The notes beneath the pieces are model-generated. The model was not told the origin of the DNA. It was given only the letters and a program-made list of their open reading frames with translations, and did no database searches. 64,000 nt of DNA, from contig CM058229.1 of the NCBI GenBank assembly GCA_030180135.1, forward strand, positions 43,179,522-43,243,521, in the 5' to 3' direction. The stretch comes from Orychophragmus violaceus (taxonomy: Eukaryota; Streptophyta; Magnoliopsida; Brassicales; Brassicaceae). The first letter of the stretch is position 1, and each line of letters starts with the position of its first letter. Positions 1 to 10,569 of the stretch are shown here, piece by piece. The translations under genes were made by a program, and so were the position numbers.

Positions 1-358
1 AGCTAGGTCTGATTTTATTCATTAAAATCCCTTCTAGTTCTCATGGGCTTTTGGGCCCAATTCTCAGTTCTGATTAAATCCCTTGGATTTAATCAGGCCC
101 TTTAGTCTCTCTAAACACAGTAAATGCCTAGCACTTTTACCGTACTTCTGCTAAACCGTTCCTTCGTATTTTCCCGTTAGCTTAGGCGTGTGACCCATAT
201 GGGATCATATAATAAAGGCAATAAGTCCAAGACTTATAGATCATGAGCGGACTCTAGCAAGCCATCATGATCCCCAGTATTATATGACTTATGTCTGATC
301 ATTGACATACTCTTACTTTCTAGAGACAGTACAGAGATTACTGGACATAATTCCAACA
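1..358 (-). repeat. Copia LTR, partial, minus orientation
   Basis: Read in reverse complement, this begins at 358 with TGTTGGAATTATGTCCAG and continues as a copia LTR closely related to those at 10570 and 52561. The rest lies outside the window. Base 359 resumes in the middle of a copia pol gene, so this LTR is the right edge of an insertion. Because it is in minus orientation with plus-strand pol to its right, it is either a solo LTR or the 5' LTR of a minus element lying to the left. Confidence 0.85.
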
Positions 359-2217
359 CCGAGAACAAGATTTTTGTTGCTCGGGATTGTACTTTTCTTG
401 AGAGGGAATTTCTCTCTAAGAAAGATAGTGGGAGTAAGGTACAACTTGATGAAATTCAAGAAGGACAGGAACCTGTTCAACCTAATGAGGAAGAACAGCA
501 GGATGAATTACATGAAGTTGTAATAGAACCTGAACCTGAAGTACATGAAGTTAGAAGATCCGGAAGGATCCGTCACGAACCCGATAGATATCAGGGATTC
601 CTCGTGACTAATTGCCATGATCTTTTGATCATTGACGGTGATGAACCCTCGAACTTTTCAGAAGCCATGATAGGCCCTGACTCCTCAAAGTGGCGTGAAG
701 CCACTGAATCCGAGATGGACTCCATGTCTGTCAACCGAGTGTTTTCACTGGTTGACTTACCCGCTGGTGCTAAAGCCATCGAGTGTAAATGGATCTTCAA
801 AAAGAAGATTGACGTGGATGGAAATGTCCAGATTTACAAGGCCAGGTTGGTGGCAAAAGGTTTCAAGCAAATTCATGGTATAGACTATGATGAAACCTAC
901 TCACCAGTGGCCATGATGAAATCAATTCGGATTCTCCTAGCAACTGCCGCTTATTATGATTATGAGATTTGGCAGATGGATGTGAAAACCGCCTTCCTGA
1001 ATGGAATCTTGGAGGAGGATGTGTATATGACACAGCCTGACGGTTACATTGATCCTAAGAATGCTGGGAAAGTATGCAAGCTTCACAAATCCATTTATGG
1101 ATTGAAGCAAGCATCGAGGAGTTGGAATCTTCGTTTTGATGAGGCAATAAAGAATTTTGACTTCATCAGAAACAAGGAAGAACAATGTGTGTATAAGAAA
1201 ACTAGTGGGAGCAAAGTGGCGTTTCTTATCCTATATGTCGATGACATATTGCTTCTTGGAAATGATATTCCAATGCTGAAGTCTGTTAAAGACTGGCTGG
1301 GAAGTTGTTTTTCCATGAAGGACATTGGTGAAGCCGCGTATGTTCTTGGAATCCGAATCTTTAGAGACAGATCTAAAAGGATGATTGGACTTTGTCAAGA
1401 TTCTTATATAGACAAAATCCTGCATCGATTCGGAATGGATAAATCCAAGAAGGGATTCACGCCAATGATACATGGTGCTACACTAAGCAAGACTCAGTGT
1501 CCTAAAGCACCTGATGAGCTTAAGCGCATGAGTAAGATACCTTATGCTTCGGCTATAGGATCTATCATGTATGCCATGATCTGTACTCGTCCTGATGTTG
1601 CTTATGCACTAAGCATGACGAGTAGGTACCAGTCTGATCCAGGTGAGAATCACTGGATTGCCGTAAAGAATATCCTGAAGTATTTGAGGAATACTAAGGA
1701 TAAGTTCTTGGTTTACGGAGGAAGTGAAGTGCTTGAAATGAGTGGATTCACGGATGCAAGTTTTCAGACAGATAAAGATGATTTCCGGTCACAGTCTGGT
1801 TACATCTTCTGTCTGAATGGCGGTGCAGTAAGTTGGAAGAGCTCCAAGCAGAGCACCGTGGCAGATTCCACAACTGAAGCTGAATACATCGCTGCTTCAG
1901 AAGCTGCGAAAGAAGGAGTTTGGATAAGGAACTTCTTGATTGAACTCGGTGTATTCCCAAATGCCACTGAGCCTCTAACACTGTATTGTGACAACAATGG
2001 TGCAATTGCTCAAGCCAAGGAACCGAGACATCATCAGAAATCCAAACATATTATGAGAAGGTATCACCTGATTCGTGATATAGTGAATAGAGGTGAAGTG
2101 ATGGTCACCAGAGTTCTCACTGATGAGAACGTGGCTGACCCGTTGACAAAGCCACTCCCAAGACCTAAGCACGAGTTGCATACTGCTGCTGTAGGAATTA
2201 GAGATATTCAAATGTAA
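359..2217 (+). pseudogene. Copia pol, integrase tail to RNase H (5'-truncated)
   Basis: An open frame runs without a stop from 361 to the TAA at 2215-2217. It covers the integrase C-terminal tail, reverse transcriptase and RNase H of a copia polyprotein. Visible landmarks are the Arg-rich RRSGRIRHEP stretch before RT, the RT catalytic YVDD (about 1234-1245), the RNase H GFTDASF motif near 1744, TEAEYIAASEAA near 1876, and DNNGAIA near 1990. Gag, protease and most of integrase are missing because the LTR at 1-358 interrupts the gene. Over the shared part it matches the C2 polyprotein (32885-36851) closely and keeps the 11 bp that C2 lost. It cannot be expressed from its own start here. Confidence 0.9.
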
Positions 2218-3051
2218 TCTCTTTTTGAGTGGGAGTTGTGAGGGCTTTATTTTAGTTATTTTGATTGGTTCATGTAAACATTTTTAAATGTTAATGAAAT
2301 TTTATTTCTGGATTATTTTTAACTGTGATATAAAATAATCGTTCCAAAATGATTCATGTCATTATATATGGGCCATCGAAGTACATGAGTAGACTTGATC
2401 CTGAAACCCCATATTTAACGAAATGACATAAATCATAGTGTCCATGGTCGAAGGTTGTTGAAATTGGAACACCAACAACCACTTGAGACTAGAGTGTGTT
2501 GAGACTTATGACCAAGTTTCGAGGGGTCATAGATGCGCGGCATCAAAGTCGACACATAGGTATATGCAGGGGAGCATATGACCGGACATGGCCCGCTGAT
2601 GAGAACTCTACAAGATATTAATATCTGTGTCATGAGAGGTTCTCATATACGACTATAGAGTATAGTCCTTAGACCTGAGTTCGCATGCATGTGGCTGCAC
2701 ATGGATTGATGTGCTTTGATCATTGTCTAACGCTGTTTCGTAACTAGGAGCTATAAGGACCTTGGTTGGGTGTATTATGAAGTATGTAGTTCATAGTGAT
2801 GGAACAAGATGGGATTTGTCCCTGCCGTTTAACGGAGGTAATATCTCTAGGCCAATCGGAGACTTGATAGCTGGTAAGAGAGTGGCCACTCCCAAACGGA
2901 CTTGCCCAAGTCGTTTGAATTGTCAGTATCAAATCTGGTCCGATGAACATGGTCTGGCTATATAAGGATGACACGCATCTTGCCTTATGCCAGATCGAGA
3001 TATTGAGACAAAAGGATTAGGGAATGTAGAATTCCAGTACAAGTGGGAGAT
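2218..3051 (+). other. Copia A 3' non-coding region and polypurine tract
   Basis: An 834-bp stretch between the pol stop and the 3' LTR with no convincing ORF. It ends in a purine tract (AAGTGGGAGA, 3041-3050) directly before the LTR, the expected plus-strand primer. Blocks within it recur in C1, C2 and, in reverse, C3. They include a GTTGTTGAAATTGGAACACC block near 2455 and an imperfect hairpin, CTATAGAGTATAG, near 2653. Confidence 0.8.
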
Positions 3052-3689
3052 TGTTGGGAATGTCCTGAAATCTACTGTGCTATCTCTAGAAAGTATGATA
3101 AGTGTCGAGATCAGACATAAGTCATAAATACTGGGAGGTCATGATGACTTGCTAGAGTCCGCTCTTGATCTATAAGTTAAGTACTTATTACCAGTATTGT
3201 ATGATCCCAAAGGGTCACACACCATAGCTAACGGGAAAGTTAAAAAGGAACTAATACAGTAAGATGCAAGACATTTACTGTATTTGTACAGAGAATTGGG
3301 CCAGACAAAATACAGTCTTTTGTCTGATTTGGGTCTTGGGCCCAAAAGCCTAATAGGCCATTAATTTAATTACTTGGGCCCATATAAGGGAACAGGAGGC
3401 GCCACTTAGCCTGTAAGTCTGCGATTTCTAGGTCTGGCCGTCCTCTCTCTCTCTGTTGTTCCAGCTTGGTCTAGCAGCCTGATCCAATAGCTTGTAAGCG
3501 TGTGGATACCTAGGAGGAGCCGGTAATCATCAGCTCTTGCAGATCTCGATATTCCTTTGATCAATCCGCTGCAATCACAAGGTAATGATCCTGATCTGTT
3601 TATGATTCAACTGCAAATCACCTAGATCCTAGTTGATTATGTTAGGTTGTAATCTGATAATTACACCAATGAATCAACATAATCCTACA
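3052..3689 (+). repeat. Copia A 3' LTR
   Basis: A 638-bp LTR starting TGTTGGGAATG and ending CCTACA, with standard TG...CA ends. It follows the polypurine tract and ends where gypsy gag resumes. It contains the GGGTCACACACC and CTCTCTCTCT blocks shared with the other copia LTRs, but it is clearly diverged from C1 and C2. Confidence 0.88.
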
Positions 3690-4245
3690 CTTATGGGGGT
3701 TCGCGGATCGCGAGTCGATCTACCCCCCTGATTTTGGCCAGCGAGCTCTTCGAGACGGGCGTTGATACGCCGCTCTTGTTCGTCGAGCTGCGTAGCTAGG
3801 GAGCGATTTGCAATTTCTTGTGCCTGTGCGTTTGCCTCGTTGCTTCTCGTTCGGTCTACCAATAGGCTCAACATCGAACGGATTTCAGTGAGGTCGCTCG
3901 GGCTTTGTCGTTGTGGAGCAGAAGGCAGTGGCGAGTTAGGCCTGAGCGTTCCAGATCCGTCTCCTGAAGCGATGCGGAAACCGAATCGTTTCTCATCCAT
4001 ATCCAGTTCCTGCTCGGATCGTTAGTTCCTGACAAAATGTTTGTCGGAGTCTGGCCCGTCGCGATTGTTTGAGCGACGGAGCCGGCTGGTGCCGAAGTCG
4101 TGGAGACTGAGGCAGAGCTTGTCAACACGCCATCGGTCTGAACCATGGTCCTTACCCCGGTGGTGTTCTGCAGAACGTTGTCAACCGTTTGAGGGTGGTC
4201 AACTGGTGGTGTGGTGCTGGGAGAGCCAGATTGGTCGGGATTCAT
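3690..4245 (-). pseudogene. Gypsy gag N-terminus, frameshifted
   Basis: The start codon at 4245 opens a Ser/Thr/Pro-rich gag N-terminus with the same MNPDQ start as G1. The homologous reading shifts frame near 3990-4000: the first frame fails, and the rest (RPNSPLPSAPQRQ and following) lies in another frame down to the copia junction at 3690. The gene is therefore broken by a frameshift and by the insertion. Confidence 0.85.
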
Positions 4246-4317
4246 CTCGATCTATCGGATCTAGGATCTGATTCTTAAGACAGGAAAACTATAGATGTCC
4301 CCAAAGTCTGCGCCAAA

Positions 4318-4853
4318 TGTGAGATCTGAGATTCACACTAAGAATTTATAATCGTGGATTTGGACTTTTGGTAATAGAAATGGTATAGGTTTCCAATTAA
4401 TCAAAGACTTTATTGAGATTGATCGTTAAGATAAAACAAACACAATCGAATAGAGAGTACAAAGTATGATAATCGAGCTATCTAGTCGAAGTGTTCTTAA
4501 TTAGGGTTGGAATGTCTTGAATGAATCGCCACTTCTCCTTTAAATACTCTCGACTTTGATCTTCTTGTTCCGATATTTCGGCCTCGTCGTCGTAACGATC
4601 TCCGAGATTTGCGTGGATCGGTTGAATCGACGAAGACCAGGTTGCTCTATCTCCACATCGTCTCCTGTCGAGCTCGAGCTCGATTGCTTCTCACTTCGGC
4701 GCTGCTTGGGCCTTGTCAGGATGTCAATCGTTTGGGCCCAACAGATGATACAGTCGATCTCTCTGTCTTGATTACGGAACGGGCTCATGATTATGGGCCT
4801 TTGTTTTATTTGTTAATGGGCCGGATTTCCTAGAGGGAAATCCATTACCAACA
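4318..4853 (-). repeat. Gypsy 5' LTR
   Basis: A 536-bp LTR running from TGTGAGATCTGAG to TTACCAACA as written on the plus strand. It is the same length as the G0 LTRs and homologous to them throughout. The adjacent 4298-4317 is a mutated version of the primer-binding site seen intact beside G0 and G1. Confidence 0.9.
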
Positions 4854-5544
4854 ATCAGGTGGTAAGGAGGTTATGATTAAGGCAGTGGCGACGGCATTAC
4901 CAAATCATGTAATGTCTTGTTATCGGTTACCTAAGAAGATCACTACGAAACTAACAAGTATAGTTTCCAATTTTTGGTGGAGCACGGGTGGCACAAGTTC
5001 AGGTATGCACTGGATGTCTTGGGACAAACTTTGTAGAGAAAAAGGAGATTGGGGGGGGGGGGGGGGGGTTGGCTTTAGAAACTTTCGCTGGTAATTGTTG
5101 ACCAATTGATTGACCATCACAATCAGATGTGGGATATACAACTAATGGAGACAGTAATATCACAAGAGGATGTGGATTTGATCCTGAGTATTCCCTTTAG
5201 CCGGGTTCATATATATGATTCGTTGGGATGATTTCCTACGAAGTCTGGAAAATACACGGTAAAGTCGGGGTATCATTTGGAGAGAGATGTTACTAACAAT
5301 GGTGAAGCTACCCCTATTATGGAGCCAAGTATAAAAAAACTTCAAGCTTTCTCGTGGAAGTTAAATTGTCCACCTAAGATAAGGCATTTCATATGGAAAT
5401 CATTATCAGGTTGTTTACCAGTGGCCAAAAACTTGAAGGGAACATGGATAAAAAGTGACACTCGTTGTGTTCGGTGCGGAGTAGACGAAGAATCTATAAA
5501 TCACGTCTTATTTGAATGTCCACCAGCTATTCAAACTTGGGCAC
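4854..5544 (+). pseudogene. Plant LINE (L1-type), end of RT and zinc-binding domain
   Basis: Translation shows the C-terminal part of a plant LINE reverse transcriptase (near 4873-5094; YVMSC-like, NFWW, MHWMSWDKLC). It is followed at about 5340-5544 by the RT-associated zinc-binding domain, recognised by PPKIRHFIWK and a Cys-Val-Arg-Cys-Gly...His-Val-Leu-Phe-Glu-Cys pattern. Frames are broken by stops and deletions, and a run of 18 G lies at 5051-5068. The LINE resumes after R1 at 8469. Confidence 0.85.
5051..5068. repeat. Homopolymer of 18 G
   Basis: An uninterrupted G run within the LINE reverse-transcriptase remnant. The sequence around it fits a short glycine stretch common in this protein, so the run is an expansion or an assembly error. 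Confidence 0.95.
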
Positions 5545-6452
5545 TGATGAGGACATCGAGCCACCAAGCCAAACCATTCAAGCTCTTAATGTGTCAAGTG
5601 GACCAGTGACCAGGAGCAGGAGAAAAGGCATAGAGAAAAGGTTCAACATCTTCTTGGAGCAGCTGGAACATCAAGGACTGATCCCACTTGATCAATTTGA
5701 AGCCATCCCCATAACTCCATCCGAGAGATCCCAACTGAAATCCATCTTTAATCAAGTCTCCATGACGACTCAGGACTACCCAGGAGATGATACACACACC
5801 AAACTGAAGCTCCATCAGTCTAGTTTCCAGAACACCAAAGAACTCTCGGAGATCAGTTATAAAACTCCAGATACAAGCCGAACAGTGAAGATATGTCCGG
5901 TGGACCCTCTCATAACCGATAAAGTCAAATGGGCCATATTCTTCCCCAAAGATGAAGTCCACCTAATCACGCGTTCTATAGTCCAATAAGGTGCCTAAGA
6001 AGACTCTGAAGCAGATAAAGGATCTCAAGAACTTAAAGAATCAAGTTTGAATCACAAGAGATCAAACTTGCCTTACTCTCTCTTTGATATTATTGTTTTG
6101 CTTTGATTTTTGCTACGTTTTTCCTTGTTTTTCTTAGCAGGATTTATGTTTTTTCTCTTAGAATAAGTCATGAACCTGGCTATATAATGCCTTGAGTTGT
6201 AATCCCTTTTTTCGCCTTTGATCAATAAAATATCGATTTTTGTGTTAAAAAACTCTCTCTTCTCTTTCAATTTGTGAGTGTTCCAAATTGCTTGAGTGCT
6301 CCTAGAAGTATTTGTAGGCTTTCACACCTATAGTGGTTCTAATCGATCCATCCTTCACCATCCATCTTATACGAGCTAAGTTGGAGAAGTCCTTATACTA
6401 GCCAACGGCTCAACCCTTATTTGGCTTCAGACTTTTAGCCAAGCTCATATCA
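5545..6452 (+). repeat. R1 5' LTR
   Basis: A 908-bp LTR with TGATGAGG...CATATCA ends. It contains a TATA-like GGCTATATAATGCC near 6178 and a polyadenylation-like AATAAA near 6225, so it looks like a complete promoter and terminator unit. Its first 445 bp stay open in the frame that corresponds to the C-terminus of the R1 protein. Confidence 0.88.
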
Positions 6453-6455
6453 TTT

Positions 6456-6466
6456 TGGTATCAGAG
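6456..6466 (+). other. R1 primer-binding site
   Basis: TGGTATCAGAG, the complement of the 3' end of plant initiator tRNA-Met, starting 3 bp inside the 5' LTR. Confidence 0.85.
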
Positions 6467-6655
6467 ATTTAAAAGTCCTGGATCAAACTAGGTTTTTTTA
6501 TTTCATTACTTTTGTTATTTCCGTTTTTTTTTTTTTTTTGAAATTTTTTCCTTTACATTAGAAAAACGAAAAAAAACAATCCTTATTCTCTTCTTTTTTT
6601 TGCTCTAATCCTTGTGTATTTTTTTATCTCTTGGTGTCATTTATACCATTGAGTA

Positions 6656-7972
6656 ATGAATACCAATAAAGGAGATATGGTTGCCTTTTGGGAATTTATC
6701 TCAAGTATCCAAGATGAAATAAAAACCTTGGATAAACACCTCACACGCATAGAAGAAAGGAGGGGCATAAGCGTTGAAAGTATTACGAAACCTCCAACAA
6801 AATCAGCGGCTCCCAACATAATTATCAAGAACGAAGATTTGAGGACAAATCATCTTGAAGAAGGAGGGAATGATACAAATCTAAAACCCAAGACATATCA
6901 AAAGGGAAAATATGATGATATCATCAAACCAGTAGCTGAACCAGAGGTTAATCAAATGCACCACTCAAGCCACATGGAGCAGAGAGATACCCAAACGTCC
7001 AAGGAGACCTATGAGATTTGTATTGACCGAACGAATTTCACTATCAACTGTTACATCCCAGAGACCACTTGAACTACATTCTTATCTCAACCAGAAAGCT
7101 CCTGGAAGTTGAATCAACTCAATAGCAACTCACATGAAGGAGATATTCAGTTTTCAAGTCGGGTGATTCCAAACATATCCGATTTTTACCAACAGTCACT
7201 TATTGGATCATGGAGACCACACCAGGAGGATTTAATCTCCAAACCGACTTTTTCTGGAATTTTAATCCATCATAGGATCTCTGAGATTTGGTTTCGTGGA
7301 AATACCAATTTTGGTTTGGAAGATATTCGATTTCTAAACCGAAAGATCCTCTACTTGTCTTATTTGGAACCTTCCAAGATTGGGAGACTTCAAACTTATC
7401 TTTCGCGACCAGGAGTGTTTCTAATACAACTTGAGGCTCCTAATAATACCTTCAATGTCTCTGAATTGGCTCGTTTTGATGCAGTAAATGAAGTTTTGGG
7501 GTCAAAACCTCATGAAGAGGGAGGGAGTGATGAGGACATCGAGCCACCAAGCCAAACCATTCAAGCTCCTAATGTGCCAAGTGGAACAGTGACCAGGAAC
7601 AGGAGAAAAGGCATAGATAAAAGGTTCAACATCTTCATGGAGCAGCTGTAACATCAAGGACTGATCCCACTTGATCAATTTGAAGCCATCCGCATAACTC
7701 CATCCGTGAGCTCCCAACTGAAAGCCATCTTTAATCAACTCTCCATAACGACTCAGGACAACCCAGGAGATGATACACACACTACATTGAAGCTCCATGA
7801 GTCTAGTTTCCAGGACACCAAAGAACTCCCGGAGATCAGTTATAAAACTCCAGATACAAGCCGAACAGTGAAGACATGTCTGGTGGACCCTCTCATAACC
7901 GATAGAGTCAAATGGGCCATATTCTTCCCCAAAGATGAAGTCCACCTAATCACGCGTTTTATAGTCCAATAA
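6656..7972 (+). pseudogene. R1 gag-like ORF extending into its 3' LTR
   Basis: One reading frame from the ATG at 6656 reaches the TAA at 7970-7972, interrupted by only two stops (TGA 7070-7072 and TAA 7649-7651). Without them it is about 438 residues. The N-terminal part is predicted helical and charged (AFWEFISSIQDEIKTLDKHL); I recognise no family. The last 148 codons lie inside the 3' LTR and contain a TRNRRKGI-like stretch, resembling the basic tail of gypsy polyproteins. The 7649 stop is a G-to-T change relative to the 5' LTR, which reads Gly there. No catalytic motifs are present. It may be a gag-like protein or a fusion left by internal deletion. Confidence 0.7.
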
Positions 7973-8457
7973 GGTGCCTAAGAAGACTCTGAAGCAGATA
8001 AAGGATCTCAAGAACTTAAAGAATCAAGTTTGAATCACAAGAGATCAAACTTGCCTTATTTAGCACCCTAGATACTCTCTATTTGATATTATTGTTTTGC
8101 TTTGATTTTTGCTACGTTTTTCCTTGTTTTTCTTTGCAAGATTTATGTGTTTTTTTCCTTAGAATAATTTATGAACTTGGCTATATAATGCCTTGAGTTG
8201 TAATTCCTTTTTTCACCTTTGATCAATAAAATATCGATTTTTGTGTTAAAACAAAAACCCTCTCTTCTCTTTCAATTTGTGAGTGTTCCAAATTGCTTGA
8301 GTGCTCCTAGAAGTATTTGTAGGCTTTCACACCTATAGTGGTTCTACTCGATCCATCCTTCACCATCCATCTTATACGAGCTAAGTTGGAGAAGTCCTTA
8401 GACTAGCCAACGGCTCAACCCTTATTTGGCTCAAGACTTTTAGCCAAGCTCATATCA
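7528..8457 (+). repeat. R1 3' LTR
   Basis: A 930-bp partner of the LTR at 5545 with the same TATA-like and AATAAA signals. It is longer mainly through a 16-bp insertion near 8055. Its last 11 bp (AAGCTCATATC) are tandemly repeated up to 8468, so the exact right end is ambiguous. Confidence 0.85.
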
Positions 8458-8468
8458 AGCTCATATCA

Positions 8469-8861
8469 AAACATTCACATCTCTCTGAATATCAGAGCCA
8501 GCTTATCTCCACTACATGCAGAATTTGAGGCCCTGGTATGGGCCATGGAATGCATGAAGTACCACAAACATCAACACATTACATTTGCAATAGACTGTTC
8601 ATAATTGGTGAAGATAGTGTCAGAACCAAAAGAATGACCAGCTTTCTCGATTCACTTAGAGGAGTTCCAAGCAAGAAATGAGTACTTTTCAACTTTCGAA
8701 CTCATCCATGTACCGCGCACAACAAATTTGATGGCAGATAGGCTAGCATGCAGTGCCCGCCTAAGATCGTCATACTCAATCCACGTTGGACCGGAGTCAC
8801 CAAGCTGGATTAGTAAAAAATAGGTTTCTTTAGTTTATCTTGTTGACAAAAAAAAAACTAA
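8469..8861 (+). pseudogene. LINE 3' end: RNase H domain and A-rich tail
   Basis: Translation gives the RNase H domain found at the C-terminus of plant LINEs (LHAEFEALVWAMECM near 8510, then ADRLACSARL near 8737), with internal stops near 8600 and 8630. It ends in an A-rich tail (9 A's at 8851-8859). It belongs with 4854-5544, but the linker normally between the zinc-binding and RNase H domains is absent on both sides of R1. Confidence 0.8.
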
Positions 8862-9205
8862 ACCGTCGATAGTGTCGGAAATTTTGACGGATTGCCAACG
8901 GACGGAAAAATAGTATTTTCAGGATAGGAAACATCAATCGGAGGTAAAGTTTTCTGCCTCTTCTTATTTTACTCCTGATTCCGCTTAGGTCAAGGAGCTT
9001 AAAAATGGATTAGCCTATTCAAGCATTGGAGGAGACGCAAGAAGAATTCATGGGTTTTTGGCAGTGATATAGACAGAGCTTAAAGAACTTCAAGCGTCAT
9101 GTGATTGTTCTATATTGGGATATGTTTAAAAACTGATTTTTTAATGTTTATTTAAAATATTTTGTATATCTTAAATTGGTTTTGAAAATTAGGGATTTTG
9201 GTCTA
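8862..9205. other. Unassigned sequence between LINE and G0
   Basis: 344 bp with no ORF I can support. The part near 8880-8930 has repeated short GTCGGAAAT/GACGGA-type words that recall the subterminal repeats of CACTA transposons, but no terminal inverted repeat is visible. The last five bases (GTCTA) are the left target-site copy of G0. Confidence 0.4.
9201..9205. repeat. G0 target-site duplication, left (GTCTA)
   Basis: GTCTA directly before the left LTR of G0, matched by GTCTA at 60351-60355 directly after its right LTR, 51 kb away. Confidence 0.92.
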
Positions 9206-9741
9206 TGTGAGATCCGGGATTCACACTAAGAATTTGTATTCGTGGATTTGGACTTTAGGATATAGAAATGGTATAGTTTCCTATGAATCAAAGACTTTAC
9301 TGAGATTGATCATCGAGATAAAATAAACACAATCGAAAAGAGAGTACAAAGTATGATGCTCGAGCTATCTAGTCGAAGTGTTCTAAGTTAGGGTTGGAAT
9401 ATCTTGAATGAGTCGCCACTTCTTCTTTAAATAGTCTCGACTTTGATCTCTCTGTTCCGATATTTCGGCCTATCCTTCGTAACGATCCCCGTGATCCTCG
9501 CGGATCAGTTGAACTGGAAAAGACCGAGTCGCTCTATCCCCACGTCGTCTCCTGCCGAGCTCGAGCTCGATCGCCTCTTACTTCGGCATCGCTTGGGCCT
9601 TGTCAAAGCGTCATTCGTTTGGGCCCAACGATCGAATTGGCTCGTCTCTTCGCCTTTGATCCTGGAACGGGCTCATAGATTCGGGCCTTTGTCTTGTTTG
9701 TTAATGGGCCGGATTTCCTAGAGGGAAATCCAGTACCAACA
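9206..9741 (-). repeat. G0 3' LTR
   Basis: A 536-bp LTR, TGTGAGATCC to CCAACA as written. It is the 3' LTR because the polypurine-tract complement (ATAGCCCCCTAGCCC) follows at 9742. It is the same length as its partner at 59815. Confidence 0.93.
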
Positions 9742-10027
9742 ATAGCCCCCTAGCCCATTGAGTTCGAGAAGTCGAGGTTAATGGGCGGTGGACGTTTTCG
9801 GGAAGACACGCGCGTGCTCTAGGCGTTAAGGAAGCCCTAATGATTGTTTTCGCCTCGTCCGCAGATCTTGTTTTAATCGGGTGGCCAAGATCAGGCGCGT
9901 GGGTTGGATCAGCCTGTTCGTGGCACGTCCGTTACCACGGCGGATATGACTCAATCGTTAATCATTCGCTCCTGCCTTTAGATCTTGCATTGACGGTCGA
10001 GATTGCAAGGAACTGAAGGATCCTAAC
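9742..10027 (-). other. G0 polypurine tract and 3' internal end
   Basis: Minus-strand GGGCTAGGGGGCTAT (9742-9756) lies against the 3' LTR and is the plus-strand primer. The remainder is the non-coding end of G0, homologous to 17910-18070 in G1 but diverged. It stops at 10027 with CTAAC, the left target-site copy of G1; G0 resumes at 28830. Confidence 0.85.
10023..10027. repeat. G1 target-site duplication, left (CTAAC)
   Basis: CTAAC here and at 28830-28834 directly flank the two LTR ends of G1. Confidence 0.93.
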
Positions 10028-10566
10028 TGTGAGATCCGGGATTCACACTAAGAATTTGTATTCGTGGATTTGGACTTTTGGATATAGAAATGGTATAGTT
10101 TCCTATGAATCAAAGACTTTATTGAGATTGATCGTCGAGATAGAACAAACACAGTCGAAAAGAGAGTACAAAGTATGGAATCGAGCTATCTAGTCGAAGT
10201 GTTCTTAGCCTAGGTTGGAATTGTCTTTGATGAGCCGCCACTTCTTCCTTTAAATAGTCTCCACTCTCATCTCTTCGTCCTGATACTTCGGCCTCGTCGT
10301 TGTAACGATCTCCGAGATTCGCGCGGATCAGTTGATCTGACGAAGACCGAGTTGCTCTATCTCCACGTCATCCTCAGCCGAGCTCGAGCTCGATCGTCTC
10401 CGGCTTCGGCGTCGTCTGGGCCTCTCTAAGGCGCTTGCTTTGCTTGGGCCCAACAAGAGAGTTGACTCTCCCGTTTATCTTTGATTCTGGAATGGGCTCG
10501 TAATTACGGGCCTTTGTCTTGTCTGGTAATGGGCCGGATTTCCTAGAGGGAAATCCAGTACCAACA
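10028..10566 (-). repeat. G1 3' LTR
   Basis: A 539-bp LTR, TGTGAGATCC to CCAACA. The polypurine tract is split from it by C1, which landed 3 bp inside: ATA remains at 10567-10569 and the rest of the tract starts at 17910. Confidence 0.93.
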
Positions 10567-10569
10567 ATA

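Larger units (their letters stand above)
359..3689 (+). mobile_element. Copia element A, 3' portion
   Basis: The 3' part of a Ty1/copia element: the end of pol (359-2217), a long 3' non-coding region, a polypurine tract and a 3' LTR (3052-3689). The left part is interrupted by the LTR at 1-358 and lies off-window. At 3690 the sequence switches to minus-strand gypsy gag, so A inserted into that gene. The right flank starts CTTAT, but the matching left target-site copy is not visible. Confidence 0.9.
3690..4853 (-). mobile_element. Ty3/gypsy (Tat-type) element, 5' end only
   Basis: Minus-strand gypsy fragment comprising the 5' LTR (4318-4853), a degraded primer-binding site and the start of gag. 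It belongs to the same family as G0 and G1. Copia A inserted in its gag at 3690; the remainder lies outside the window. Its right end abuts the LINE at 4854. Confidence 0.9.
5545..8457 (+). mobile_element. R1: small non-autonomous LTR retrotransposon
   Basis: Two direct LTRs (5545-6452 and 7528-8457) flank only 1075 bp of internal DNA. A primer-binding site matching initiator tRNA-Met lies just inside the left LTR, and a purine tract (GAAGAGGGAGGGAG) lies just before the right one. No RT or integrase is encoded; the single long frame runs into the 3' LTR. LTR differences are many (well over 25 by eye plus indels), so this is an older insertion. It splits a LINE, with no clear 5-bp target duplication. 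Confidence 0.88.
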
